DNA from: Arthrobacter sp.
GTDB lineage: Bacteria; Actinomycetota; Actinomycetes; Actinomycetales; Micrococcaceae
Assembly: GCF_031179385.1 (NCBI RefSeq)
Contig: NZ_JAPSHV010000018.1
Span: forward strand, 1-34,514
Length of the DNA: 34,514 nt
Direction: 5' to 3'
In this document: one piece after another, positions 6,230 through 14,880 of the stretch
How positions within the stretch are numbered: position 1 is the first letter of the stretch
Layout of the letters: the number at the start of each line of letters is the position of its first letter
The notes under the pieces: generated by a model
Seen by the model: only the letters and a program-made list of their open reading frames with translations
What the model was told of the DNA's origin: nothing
The model's database searches: none
Position numbers and translations under genes: made by a program

Positions 6230-8674
6230 ATGGCTCCAGGCAGCGCGCAGCAGACGGTTACCGTCGGTGGACGCCGCCTGAAGCTGACCAGCCTGGACCG
6301 GGTGATGTATCCCGCGACGGGCACCACCAAGGCCGATGTCCTTGCCTACTACGCTGCCGTCGCTGACTGCCTCATCCCACACGCCCGTAACCGGCCGGTG
6401 ACGCGCAAACGGTGGGTCAACGGCGTCGGCACCGAAGAAAAACCAGGCGAGGTGTTCTTCCAGAAGAACCTCGACAAATCCGCGCCGTCGTGGATTGAGC
6501 GCCACGGTATCGAGCACAGCGATCACACCAACGTCTACCCTTTGCTCAATGACCTCGCGACGCTGACCTGGCTGGGGCAGATCTCAGCCCTTGAGATTCA
6601 CGTGCCGCAGTGGCAGTTCGGTCCCAATGGAGAGGTAAGCAACCCGGACCGAATGGTCCTCGACCTTGACCCGGGACCGGGCGCAACGCTGCTTGAATGC
6701 GCCGAAGTAGCCCGGCTGGCCCGCGAGATCCTGAACGACATGGGCCTGGACCCGAGGCCGGTAACCAGCGGATCGAAGGGGATCCACCTGTATGCCCCGC
6801 TGGACCGGAAGCAGACTTCGGACCAGGTGTCCGCCGTCGCGAAGGAATTGGCGCGCATCCTGGAGGCCGACCACCCGGACCTGGTGGTCAGCGACATGAA
6901 AAAGTCGCTGCGCGGGGGCAAGGTGCTGCTGGACTGGAGCCAGAACAACCGCAACAAGACCACCATCACGCCATATTCACTCCGCGGGAAAGCGCATCCG
7001 ATGGTTGCGGCGCCGCGAACCTGGGAGGAGCTCGACGATCCGGATCTTGACCACCTCAACTATGAGCAGGTGATTGAGCGGATCACCGAGTACGGCGATT
7101 TGCTCGGGGACATGGACCGGGATGGCGCAGAAGACAACGGAGGCCCCGACAACGACGACGGCGGCCCGGACCGCCTGCACACCTACCGCTCCATGCGGGA
7201 TGCCTCCAAAACACCGGAGCCCGTTCCGGACACGGTGGGCGAGCCGGGCGGCAACAGCTTCGTCATTCAGGAACACCACGCGCGGCGCCTCCACTATGAC
7301 TTCCGGCTGGAGCGCGACGGCGTACTGGTCTCCTGGGCCATCCCCAAGGGACCGCCCACCTCCACGGGGGAAAACCACCTCGCTGTCCAGACCGAGGACC
7401 ACCCGCTCGACTACGGCTCGTTTGAGGGCACCATCCCCAGGGGCGAATACGGGGCCGGCGAGGTGTACATCTGGGACTCCGGCACGTATGAGGCGGAGAA
7501 GTGGCGGCCGGGCAAGGAGGTCATCTGTACGCTGCAGGGCCGTGAGGATGGGGGCCTCGCCAGAGGCGGCAACGCAGTGCGCAGATTCGCCCTGATCCAT
7601 ACCGGCGGGCCCACCGACGCGGCCGAGAAGAACTGGCTGATCCACCTGATGAAGGAACAGCCCGGCCAGCCCTCACCTCCCGCCTTCAGGCCGCGCACCA
7701 CCGAAGAACTTCCCACGCTGAGACCTATGTTGGCCACAACGGGAAATCCCGGGCTGCTGCGCTCGGAAGACGGCTGGGCCTTCGAGATGAAGTGGGACGG
7801 TATCCGGGCTGTCGCGACGGTCACCCCGGAGGGAACCCGGCTCCTGAGCCGCAACGGCAACGACCTGACCAAGGCGTATCCCGAGCTTGCTGACCTCGGC
7901 AGCTACGTTAACGGTGAGCAGGCGGTGCTGGACGGGGAGATCGTCGCGATCAATAAGGCCGGCCGCCCGGATTTCGGCCTGCTGCAGGGGCGCATGAACC
8001 TCACCAAACACTCAGACATCGAAGCGGCGCGAAGGCGCACCCCGGTCCATTTCCTGCTCTTCGACCTGCTGCATCTTGACGGAAACTCCCTGCTGGACCT
8101 CGGATACTCACAACGCCGCGAGGTACTCGAGCAGGCCGTGGACGGTCCCGAGGACGGTCACATCCAGGTACCTCCCGCCCTTGATGCGACGCTCGACGAA
8201 GCGATCGAGGCCAGCAAGGAACTGGGCCTCGAAGGCATCATGGCCAAGCGGGTCAGCAGCACCTATTCGCCGGGCCGGCGGTCCGAATCGTGGGTGAAGA
8301 TCAAGCACGCGCTCACCCAGGAGGTCGTCGTCGTCGGTTGGCGTCCGGGCAAGGGCAGCCGCGCACACAAGGTCGGCTCACTGTTGGTGGCGATTCCCGA
8401 CGGCGTTGACTTGAAGTACATCGGGCGCGTGGGCTCCGGGCTGACCGAGCGGGAGCTCGCGGAGATCGGTTCAAGGCTGAAGAAGATGGCCCGCAAGACG
8501 GCACCGCTCGACGATGTGCCGGCCCCCGATGCGTCCGATGCCCGCTGGGTCCGGCCGGCACTCGTAGGGGAGGTCCAGTTCAGCGAACGCACGTCCGGCG
8601 GCAAGCTGCGCCATCCGGTCTGGCGGGGGTGGCGGCCGGACAAGAAGCCGTCCGACGTCGTCGTCGACATCTGA
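6230..8674 (+). CDS. ligD: multifunctional ATP-dependent DNA ligase D (Pol-PE-Lig)
   Basis: An 814-residue LigD that processes and seals Ku-bound DNA ends. The order is mycobacterial: an archaeo-eukaryotic-primase-like polymerase domain first (about residues 10-290; metal-binding D145 and D147 in LDLDPGPG, D235 in LLDWSQNN), a 3'-phosphoesterase domain (about 320-475; EHHARRLHYDFRLERDG with H355 and D357), then the ATP-dependent ligase (about 495-810; K521 in MKWDGIR as the adenylated lysine, E570 in VLDGE, the LEGIMAKR segment and the C-terminal OB fold). An acidic Asp/Gly linker of about 25 residues joins Pol and PE. All catalytic motifs look intact. Confidence 0.97.
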   Translation: MAPGSAQQTVTVGGRRLKLTSLDRVMYPATGTTKADVLAYYAAVADCLIPHARNRPVTRKRWVNGVGTEEKPGEVFFQKNLDKSAPSWIERHGIEHSDHTNVYPLLNDLATLTWLGQISALEIHVPQWQFGPNGEVSNPDRMVLDLDPGPGATLLECAEVARLAREILNDMGLDPRPVTSGSKGIHLYAPLDRKQTSDQVSAVAKELARILEADHPDLVVSDMKKSLRGGKVLLDWSQNNRNKTTITPYSLRGKAHPMVAAPRTWEELDDPDLDHLNYEQVIERITEYGDLLGDMDRDGAEDNGGPDNDDGGPDRLHTYRSMRDASKTPEPVPDTVGEPGGNSFVIQEHHARRLHYDFRLERDGVLVSWAIPKGPPTSTGENHLAVQTEDHPLDYGSFEGTIPRGEYGAGEVYIWDSGTYEAEKWRPGKEVICTLQGREDGGLARGGNAVRRFALIHTGGPTDAAEKNWLIHLMKEQPGQPSPPAFRPRTTEELPTLRPMLATTGNPGLLRSEDGWAFEMKWDGIRAVATVTPEGTRLLSRNGNDLTKAYPELADLGSYVNGEQAVLDGEIVAINKAGRPDFGLLQGRMNLTKHSDIEAARRRTPVHFLLFDLLHLDGNSLLDLGYSQRREVLEQAVDGPEDGHIQVPPALDATLDEAIEASKELGLEGIMAKRVSSTYSPGRRSESWVKIKHALTQEVVVVGWRPGKGSRAHKVGSLLVAIPDGVDLKYIGRVGSGLTERELAEIGSRLKKMARKTAPLDDVPAPDASDARWVRPALVGEVQFSERTSGGKLRHPVWRGWRPDKKPSDVVVDI

Positions 8675-8716
8675 CTCCGGAATCTGACTCAACAGGAACA
8701 AGGGGAGTAGGAGCCT

Positions 8717-11095
8717 ATGCAGTTTGAACAGCTCGACGCCTGGTGGAGGGCTGCCAACTACCTGTCGGTGGGGCAGATCTATCTGAGGGACAACCCCTTG
8801 CTGCGGCGGCCGCTACGGCGCGACGACGTCAAGGAGCGGCTGCTCGGGCACTGGGGGACCACCCCCGGCCTCAACTTCGTCTACGCGCATCTCAACCGGG
8901 CGATCGTGGAACGCGGCCAGGAGATGCTTTTCATCACCGGACCCGGCCATGGCGGCCCCGCGAATGTGGCCAACGCCTGGCTGGAAGGAACGTACACGGA
9001 AACCTACAGCCATGTGGGTCGCGATGCTGCCGGCCTGAAGGAGCTCTTCAAACAGTTCAGCTATCCGGGCGGCATACCGTCCCATGCGGCTCCGGAAACC
9101 CCCGGCTCCATCAACGAGGGCGGCGAGCTCGGCTACTCGCTTGCCCACGCGTTCGGGGCGGTCTTCGATAACCCGAACCTGGTTGCAGCCTGTGTGATCG
9201 GCGACGGCGAAGCAGAGACGGGGCCGCTGGCGGCCAGTTGGCACTCGAACAGCTTCCTCGACGCAAAGCACGACGGCGCGGTCCTGCCGATCCTGCACCT
9301 CAACGGGTACAAGATCGCCAATCCGACCGTGCTTTCCCGAATGCCCGAGGCTCAACTCGAACACCTGATGCGGGGCTACGGCTACGAGCCCCACTTCGTC
9401 ACGGTGACAGATCCGCACGCCACCGAGCAGGCACACCGCGATTTCGCCTCCGCCCTCGACACCTGCCTGGAACGGATTGCAGCACTGCAGGCCGAGGCCC
9501 GGACGGAACCTCGGGGGAGTGAAGGGTACGCGCCCTGGCCCATGATCGTGCTGCGCTCGCCGAAAGGCTGGACCGGCCCCGCCGCGGTGGACGGCAAGCA
9601 GGTCGAGGGAACCTGGCGGGCACATCAGGTCCCGCTGTCAGGGGTTCACGACGACGACGCGCATCTCGCGCAGCTCGAGGAATGGATGCGCTCCTACCGG
9701 CCCGAGGAGCTGTTCATGGAGGACGGCAGCCTTCGGGACGAGATCGCTGCTGGTGCTCCAGCCGGAGACCTCCGCATGAGCGCAACGCCCTATGCGAACG
9801 GCGGACGGCTGCTGCGTGACCTCCGACTGCCCGCCTATGGTGATCACGCCGTCGTCGTCGAGCGACCCGGCAAGGAAAAGGTGAGCCCCATGCTTGCCGT
9901 GGGCGGGTACCTGCGGGACATCATTCGGCTGAATCCGGAGAATTTCCGGATCTTCGGTCCGGACGAGACGGCATCTAACCGCCTGCAGGACGTCTACGAG
10001 GCCACCGGCAAGGCCTGGCAGCACCGGATTGACGACGTCGATGAGCACCTCGCGCGGTCCGGCCGCGTACTGGAGGTGCTGAGTGAGCACCTGTGCCAGG
10101 GCTGGCTGGAAGGGTACCTTCTCACAGGGCGGCACGGGGTGTTCAACTGCTACGAGGCGTTCGTGCACATTGTGGATTCGATGTTCAATCAGCATGCGAA
10201 GTGGCTCAAAGTGCACCAGGACCTGCCGTGGCGGCAACCGATCGCCTCACTGAACTACATGCTGTCCAGCCATGTCTGGCAGCAGGACCACAACGGGTTC
10301 TCGCATCAGGACCCCGGATTCATCGACCATGTGGTCAACAAGAAGGCCGACGTCATTCGGGTCTACCTGCCGCCGGACGCGAACACGATGCTCGCCGTCA
10401 CGGAACACTGCCTGCAGACCAGGGACCGTGTGAACGTAATCGTCACCGGCAAGCAGCCGACCATGACGTGGCTCGGACCGGAGGATGCGCGTCTCCACGC
10501 AGAACGGGGCATCGGGGTATGGGACTTCGCGGGGAGTGAGGACCCGCGGGGCGGGGAGGATCCCGACGTCGTCCTGGGTTGTGCAGGAGATGTGCCTACC
10601 GTCGAGGTGGTGGCAGCGGCGGGTCTGCTCAAGGAGGCACTGCCCACGCTGAAGGTGCGTGTGGTGAACGTGGTGGATCTGATGCGCCTACAAGACGACG
10701 CCGAGCATCCGCACGGAATGCGGGCACGGGACTTTGACACGCTCTTCACCCGCGACCGGCCGGTGATCTTCGCCTATCACGGCTACCCCTGGCTGATTCA
10801 CCGGCTGACGTACCGGCGGACCAACCACGACAACATCCACGTACGCGGCTACAAGGAGGAAGGGACTACTACCACGCCGTTCGACATGGCGATGCTGAAC
10901 CAGATTGACCGGTATCAGCTGGCAATGGACGTGATCGATCGAGTGCCGTCGCTGCGCTCCACACAGGCCGGTCTCCGGCAATATCTGCAGGATGAGCGGC
11001 AGCGGGCGTGGCAGTACACGCGCGACGCCGGTAAGGACATCGCTGAGGTCACCGGCTGGCTGCTGGAGGAGGCATCGCCCGACGACGCCGGTTGA
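8717..11095 (+). CDS. xfp: xylulose-5-phosphate/fructose-6-phosphate phosphoketolase
   Basis: A 792-residue thiamine-diphosphate enzyme that splits xylulose 5-phosphate (and usually fructose 6-phosphate) with phosphate to acetyl phosphate and a shorter sugar phosphate. The N-terminus ([14 protein letters not shown]), the GPGHGGPA loop (75-82), the ThDP/Mg motif from G162DGEAETGP to NGYKIANPT (196-204), and the HQDPGF segment are all typical, and the length is full. AGGAG precedes the ATG. It is alone downstream of ligD, after 42 bases; no acetate kinase or phosphotransacetylase gene is nearby. Confidence 0.97.
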   Translation: MQFEQLDAWWRAANYLSVGQIYLRDNPLLRRPLRRDDVKERLLGHWGTTPGLNFVYAHLNRAIVERGQEMLFITGPGHGGPANVANAWLEGTYTETYSHVGRDAAGLKELFKQFSYPGGIPSHAAPETPGSINEGGELGYSLAHAFGAVFDNPNLVAACVIGDGEAETGPLAASWHSNSFLDAKHDGAVLPILHLNGYKIANPTVLSRMPEAQLEHLMRGYGYEPHFVTVTDPHATEQAHRDFASALDTCLERIAALQAEARTEPRGSEGYAPWPMIVLRSPKGWTGPAAVDGKQVEGTWRAHQVPLSGVHDDDAHLAQLEEWMRSYRPEELFMEDGSLRDEIAAGAPAGDLRMSATPYANGGRLLRDLRLPAYGDHAVVVERPGKEKVSPMLAVGGYLRDIIRLNPENFRIFGPDETASNRLQDVYEATGKAWQHRIDDVDEHLARSGRVLEVLSEHLCQGWLEGYLLTGRHGVFNCYEAFVHIVDSMFNQHAKWLKVHQDLPWRQPIASLNYMLSSHVWQQDHNGFSHQDPGFIDHVVNKKADVIRVYLPPDANTMLAVTEHCLQTRDRVNVIVTGKQPTMTWLGPEDARLHAERGIGVWDFAGSEDPRGGEDPDVVLGCAGDVPTVEVVAAAGLLKEALPTLKVRVVNVVDLMRLQDDAEHPHGMRARDFDTLFTRDRPVIFAYHGYPWLIHRLTYRRTNHDNIHVRGYKEEGTTTTPFDMAMLNQIDRYQLAMDVIDRVPSLRSTQAGLRQYLQDERQRAWQYTRDAGKDIAEVTGWLLEEASPDDAG

Positions 11096-11111
11096 GGAGC
11101 GCCTCCCGGCG
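11086..11111 (+). terminator. possible hairpin terminator after xfp
   Basis: CGCCGG...CCGGCG with an inner GAGG/CCTC stem and AGCG loop, overlapping the xfp stop codon. There is no U tract, so it is only a weak candidate. Confidence 0.35.
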
Positions 11112-11243
11112 GCTCACCCTGTTGGCTGCGGCACCCAATGACGACGACGACGACGCATAGGGCTTCGGTGACGAACTTCCCCGACCGGGAAATCAACTTG
11201 AACACACAGAAATCCCAAGGTCACGCGAGTACGAATAAGTGTT

Positions 11244-11438
11244 ATGAGCACCATTCCGGTAATTCATACAGCGAACGAGTCGACGGTCCTGGCTGCTGCC
11301 AGCCGCGCTGTCGCGGATGCACTCTCGGAGCTCGAGCAGGTCTGGCGCAACCCGCGGCCGGATGCCGTGGTTGCCGCCGCCCGACGCCAGCTTGCAGCTG
11401 CCGAGAGTTGGGCTGACGCACGGCGGGAAGGCGCCTGA
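11244..11438 (+). CDS. small hypothetical protein (64 aa)
   Basis: A 64-residue, alanine-rich and almost wholly helical protein (STVLAAASRAVADALSELEQVW, then DAVVAAARRQLAAAESWADARRE). It is not recognised. It could be a real small gene between xfp and the flotillin gene: the amino-acid pattern is amphipathic rather than random. However, no Shine-Dalgarno sequence is visible before the ATG, so confidence is modest. The preceding 148 bases hold a short (GAC)5 tract near 11139-11155 and otherwise nothing I can name. Confidence 0.5.
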   Translation: MSTIPVIHTANESTVLAAASRAVADALSELEQVWRNPRPDAVVAAARRQLAAAESWADARREGA

Positions 11439-11467
11439 CCGAAGGCGCACAACGCGGGGTGAGGATC

Positions 11468-11509
11468 GGGTAACCCCATCGTGTAGCGTCTGTGCTGGCG
11501 GTAACCGCC
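11468..11509. promoter_or_regulatory. paired GGTAACC palindromes around a -10-like box
   Basis: GGG-TAA-CCC (11468-11476) and GGCGG-TAA-CCGCC (11497-11509) have centres 31 bases apart, about three helical turns. They flank TAGCGT (11484-11489), a plausible -10 box for the flotillin gene. The pair could be an operator; the binding protein is unknown. Confidence 0.4.
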
Positions 11510-11542
11510 GTCACATCAGTCTTATCAAAATGGGGGAACACT

Positions 11543-13006
11543 GTGGATATTGGCCTGTTGGTCACACTGGGGGTGATTGTCGGCGTCCTTATCGTTCTGG
11601 GTCTGGTCGCTGTGATCATCGCACGGATGGCCTTGCGGATTGCGAGTCCTGCGGAAGCGCTCATCATCACCGGCAAGGGCAACCAGGAGGGCCAACGGGT
11701 TGTCTTCGGGCGCACCTTCATCAACCCGTTCAGCCAGCGGGCCTTCTCGATCTCGCTGGCGTCGCGACAGGTCACCCTGCAGATCGAGGGCATCTCCAAG
11801 AACGGCATCAAGCTGCACCTTACCGGTGTAGCCCAGATCAAGGTCGGCGGCGACGAAGAAGCCGTCCGCCGGGCTGCGCAGCGCTTCCTCAACCAGCAGG
11901 ACCAGATCGACCACTACACGCAGGAAACACTCTCGGGCTCGCTGCGCTCCATCGTCGGTACCCTCACGGTCGATTCCATCATCAAGGACCGTGCTTCCTT
12001 CGCAAAGAGCGTGAAGGAAGAGGCCGAGCACTCGATGCACAACCAGGGCCTCGTGATCGACACCTTCCAGATCCAGTCCGTCAATGACGACTCGAGCTAT
12101 CTGAAAAACCTTGGGCGTCCGGAGGCTGCCCTGGCCGAGAAGCTCGCAAAAATCGCTGAAGCGAATGCCGCCCAGGAAGCCGCGGAAGCCGCGGCCATCG
12201 CGGACGAGCAGGTGGCGCTCGCAGAACAGCGCCTTGCCATCCGCCGCGCCGAGCTGAAGGAAGTTGCCGACGCCCGCCAGGCGCAGGCCGACGCCGCGGG
12301 GCCCCTCGCAGCCGCGGAGCAGAGGCAAGCGATCCTGCTCAAGGAACAGCAGGTCACCTCCCGCCAGGCAGAACTCCGCGAACGTGAACTCGACATTGAG
12401 ATCCGCAAGCCGGCCGACGCCGAAAAGTACCGGGTGGAGCAGGAAGCGGCCGGCAAGCTCGAGCAGCGCAAGCGCCAGTCCGAGGCCGACCAGGTGGAGG
12501 CGGAGGTCCTGTTGACCAAGCGACGCCTCACCGCAGAGGGCGACAAGGTGGCCGCCGAGGCAGAAGCCGCCGCGAGCACAGCGCGAGGCAATGCCGCCGC
12601 AGCAGTCACGCGGGCAAACGGTGCAGCCGAAGCCGAGGTGATCAAGGTTCGTGGTGAGGCCGAAGCAGACGTGGTCCGCCAAAAGGGCATCGCCGAAGCG
12701 CAGGGCATCGAGGCGCAGGCTCGCGCGTACGAGCAATTCAACGACGCTGCGGTGCTCAACAAGGTTATGGAGATGCTGCCGCTCGTGGCACGCGAGATCG
12801 CAGCACCTATGTCCGCGATAGATAACATGACAGTGATTTCCAACGACGGCGCCAGCCAGCTCAGCAGGAACGTGAGCGGCGGTCTGCACCAGACGTTCCA
12901 GTTGTTGAAAGACACCACTGGTCTCGATGCGGTTGAGATGCTCCGCAATTGGGGGAGCAACGGCACAAAGCCCTCACCTGCCGCGCCGTCCGAACCGCAT
13001 TCGTAG
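11543..13006 (+). CDS. flotillin family membrane-scaffold protein
   Basis: A 487-residue flotillin-type SPFH/PHB protein. One N-terminal membrane anchor (about residues 3-27, GLLVTLGVIVGVLIVLGLVAVIIA) is followed by the PHB domain (about 30-190), a very long Ala/Glu/Arg-rich coiled coil (about 190-400, with AEAEAA- and RGEAEADVVRQKGIAEAQG-type repeats as in known flotillins) and a short C-terminal region. Such proteins assemble into membrane microdomains and support signalling, secretion or membrane fluidity under stress. GTG 11543 is chosen because GGGGGAA lies 5-6 bases upstream and the protein then begins at the membrane anchor; the frame is open for 17 codons more. No NfeD gene is adjacent. 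Confidence 0.92.
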   Translation: MDIGLLVTLGVIVGVLIVLGLVAVIIARMALRIASPAEALIITGKGNQEGQRVVFGRTFINPFSQRAFSISLASRQVTLQIEGISKNGIKLHLTGVAQIKVGGDEEAVRRAAQRFLNQQDQIDHYTQETLSGSLRSIVGTLTVDSIIKDRASFAKSVKEEAEHSMHNQGLVIDTFQIQSVNDDSSYLKNLGRPEAALAEKLAKIAEANAAQEAAEAAAIADEQVALAEQRLAIRRAELKEVADARQAQADAAGPLAAAEQRQAILLKEQQVTSRQAELRERELDIEIRKPADAEKYRVEQEAAGKLEQRKRQSEADQVEAEVLLTKRRLTAEGDKVAAEAEAAASTARGNAAAAVTRANGAAEAEVIKVRGEAEADVVRQKGIAEAQGIEAQARAYEQFNDAAVLNKVMEMLPLVAREIAAPMSAIDNMTVISNDGASQLSRNVSGGLHQTFQLLKDTTGLDAVEMLRNWGSNGTKPSPAAPSEPHS

Positions 13007-13104
13007 CGGTCTCGCGGTATCCTCTGTGCAGATGGTTTTCGGTTAACGCTCCCTCACTGAATTGGTGAGGCGCTGCCGGAGCCATCAGACACTGAGGAGG
13101 GTCA

Positions 13105-13881
13105 ATGAAGATCGTCGTTCTCATGAAAGAGGTGCCGGACACCTACGGGGAACGCAAGCTGAATCTCGAGACGGGCCTCGCCGAGCGCAGCGACAGCGAA
13201 GCTGTGCTCGACGAGATCGGCGAGCGGGCACTTGAGTTGGCGTTGTCCCTTGCCGGCTCACTCGACAGCCCGGAGATCACGGTCGTCTCCATGACCCCTG
13301 AATCGGCGACGACGACACTGCGCAAGGCGTTGGCCATGGGTGCGGACAAGCTGGTCCACATCGCCGACGAGAAACTGGTCGGTGCCGATCTTGGTCTCAC
13401 AGCTGAGGTGTTGGCTGCGGCAATCCGGCGTACCGGGTTTGACCTCGTGATTGCCGGCAACCTTTCGACCGATGGGCAGGGCGGGGTAATCCCCGCCATG
13501 CTCGCCGAGTTGCTGGGGGTGCCGCACGCAAGTTCCCTGACCTCCGTCGAGGTGTCTGCCGAGCGTGTGCACGGAACACGTGAAACGGACGGCGGGATCA
13601 TGGAGGTAGCGGCGGCACTGCCGGCGGTCATCTCGATCACCGAGCGGTTCCCCGCCGGACGCTTCCCCAACTTCAAGGGCATCATGGCGGCGAAGAAGAA
13701 GCCCGTTGAGAAGCTGACCGCCGCTGACCTCGAGGTTGATCCGGAGGCGCTGGACGTCCCTCGTTCCATCATGCTTGCAGTGTCAGAGCGGCCCGCACGA
13801 TCCGCCGGTATGAAGATCGTCGATGAGGGAGACGCCGGCGAGAAACTTGCCGAGTTCCTGATTCAGAACCGACTGGCCTAA
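13105..13881 (+). CDS. etfB: electron transfer flavoprotein subunit beta
   Basis: A 258-residue EtfB that pairs with EtfA and carries the AMP/nucleotide site of the electron transfer flavoprotein. The start MKIVVLMKEVPDT, the DEIGERALELALSL helix, the TLRKALAMGADKLVHI segment and DLVIAGNLSTDGQGGVIPAMLAELLG are characteristic. GAGGAGG lies just before the ATG. In the 98-base leader TATCCT (13018-13023) is a -10-like box and CCTCAC-N7-GTGAGG (13052-13070) a small hairpin. It heads an apparent operon with etfA (9-base gap) and a cytochrome b gene (3-base gap). Confidence 0.96.
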   Translation: MKIVVLMKEVPDTYGERKLNLETGLAERSDSEAVLDEIGERALELALSLAGSLDSPEITVVSMTPESATTTLRKALAMGADKLVHIADEKLVGADLGLTAEVLAAAIRRTGFDLVIAGNLSTDGQGGVIPAMLAELLGVPHASSLTSVEVSAERVHGTRETDGGIMEVAAALPAVISITERFPAGRFPNFKGIMAAKKKPVEKLTAADLEVDPEALDVPRSIMLAVSERPARSAGMKIVDEGDAGEKLAEFLIQNRLA

Positions 13882-13890
13882 GGAACGAGC

Positions 13891-14877
13891 ATGACTACCT
13901 TTCCCGAAGACTCAATTCTTGTCCTGCTTGAGACCACCCCCTCAGGCACGCCGGCCAGGAGCGCAGCGGGACTCCTGGGCGCCGCGGCTGAGGTCGGCAC
14001 GCCCGTAGCGCTTATCGTGGCAGGACCGGACGGGGCAGCGGATACTGCTGCCGCGGCCGGTGACCTCGGTGCCGCCTATGTGCTTACTGCCCAGCCTGAG
14101 TCAGTGTCCTCCTTGCTGGCTGTGCCGACTGTCGACGCCCTCGCCGCCGCCGCAGGACTGGTTCGGCCTGACGCGATCCTGATCTCCAACTCCGTTGACG
14201 GGCGGGATGCAGCCGGACGATTCGCGGCGCGCACGCGATTTGCCCTCGCCGTCGACGCCGTGGGAGTCGGGCGGGATCCAGAGGGAATCGTTGCCCACCA
14301 CTCGGTGTACGGCGGCGCCTACAGCGTCGACTGCGCGCCCACGTTCGGTGCCCCCGTCATCACTCTTCGCGAAGGTGCAGTCGACTCCCGCGCCGAAGCC
14401 CGGACACCGCAGATAGAGTCACTCGATGTCCCTTCGTCCGGAATCGCTGCAGCATCCATTGAGTCGTTCGAAGCGCGCACTGTGACCTCAACCCGCCCCG
14501 AACTGCGCGGTGCCGTCAAGGTCGTGGCGGGAGGACGGGGTCTTACGTCCCAGGAGCAGTTCGCCCTCGTTGACCAGCTGGCCGATGTCCTGGGGGCGGC
14601 CGTCGGCGCCTCACGCGCCGCAGTCGATGCCGGCTGGGTGCCGAACAACTACCAGATCGGTCAGACCGGGATCTCCGTCTCGCCGCAGCTCTACGTGGCG
14701 ATCGGGGTCTCCGGCGCCATCCAGCACCGTGCCGGCATGCAAACCGCCAAAACCATCGTGGCGATCAACAAGGATCCGGACGCGCCGATCTTCGAGATCG
14801 CCGACTTCGGCGTCGTCGGAGATCTATTCCAGGTGGTGCCGCAGCTGATCAATTCGCTGTCCGCCCGGAAGGAGTAG
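13891..14877 (+). CDS. etfA: electron transfer flavoprotein subunit alpha
   Basis: A 328-residue EtfA, holding the redox-active FAD. The N-terminal nucleotide-like domain is divergent, but the C-terminal FAD domain is clear: [39 protein letters not shown], then [41 protein letters not shown] and [15 protein letters not shown]. It would accept electrons from acyl-CoA or other dehydrogenases and pass them to a membrane acceptor. The start follows an AAGGAACG ribosome site. The membrane cytochrome b gene begins 4 bases after the stop, so the two are very likely co-translated. Confidence 0.96.
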   Translation: MTTFPEDSILVLLETTPSGTPARSAAGLLGAAAEVGTPVALIVAGPDGAADTAAAAGDLGAAYVLTAQPESVSSLLAVPTVDALAAAAGLVRPDAILISNSVDGRDAAGRFAARTRFALAVDAVGVGRDPEGIVAHHSVYGGAYSVDCAPTFGAPVITLREGAVDSRAEARTPQIESLDVPSSGIAAASIESFEARTVTSTRPELRGAVKVVAGGRGLTSQEQFALVDQLADVLGAAVGASRAAVDAGWVPNNYQIGQTGISVSPQLYVAIGVSGAIQHRAGMQTAKTIVAINKDPDAPIFEIADFGVVGDLFQVVPQLINSLSARKE

Positions 14878-14880
14878 GCC

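Noticed and set aside
11525-12889. 454-codon open frame on the minus strand within the flotillin gene
   Set aside because: It is a shadow of the Ala/Glu-rich coiled coil in GC-rich DNA; the composition (Leu/Gly/His-rich, no domain) is not protein-like and the plus-strand flotillin is clear.
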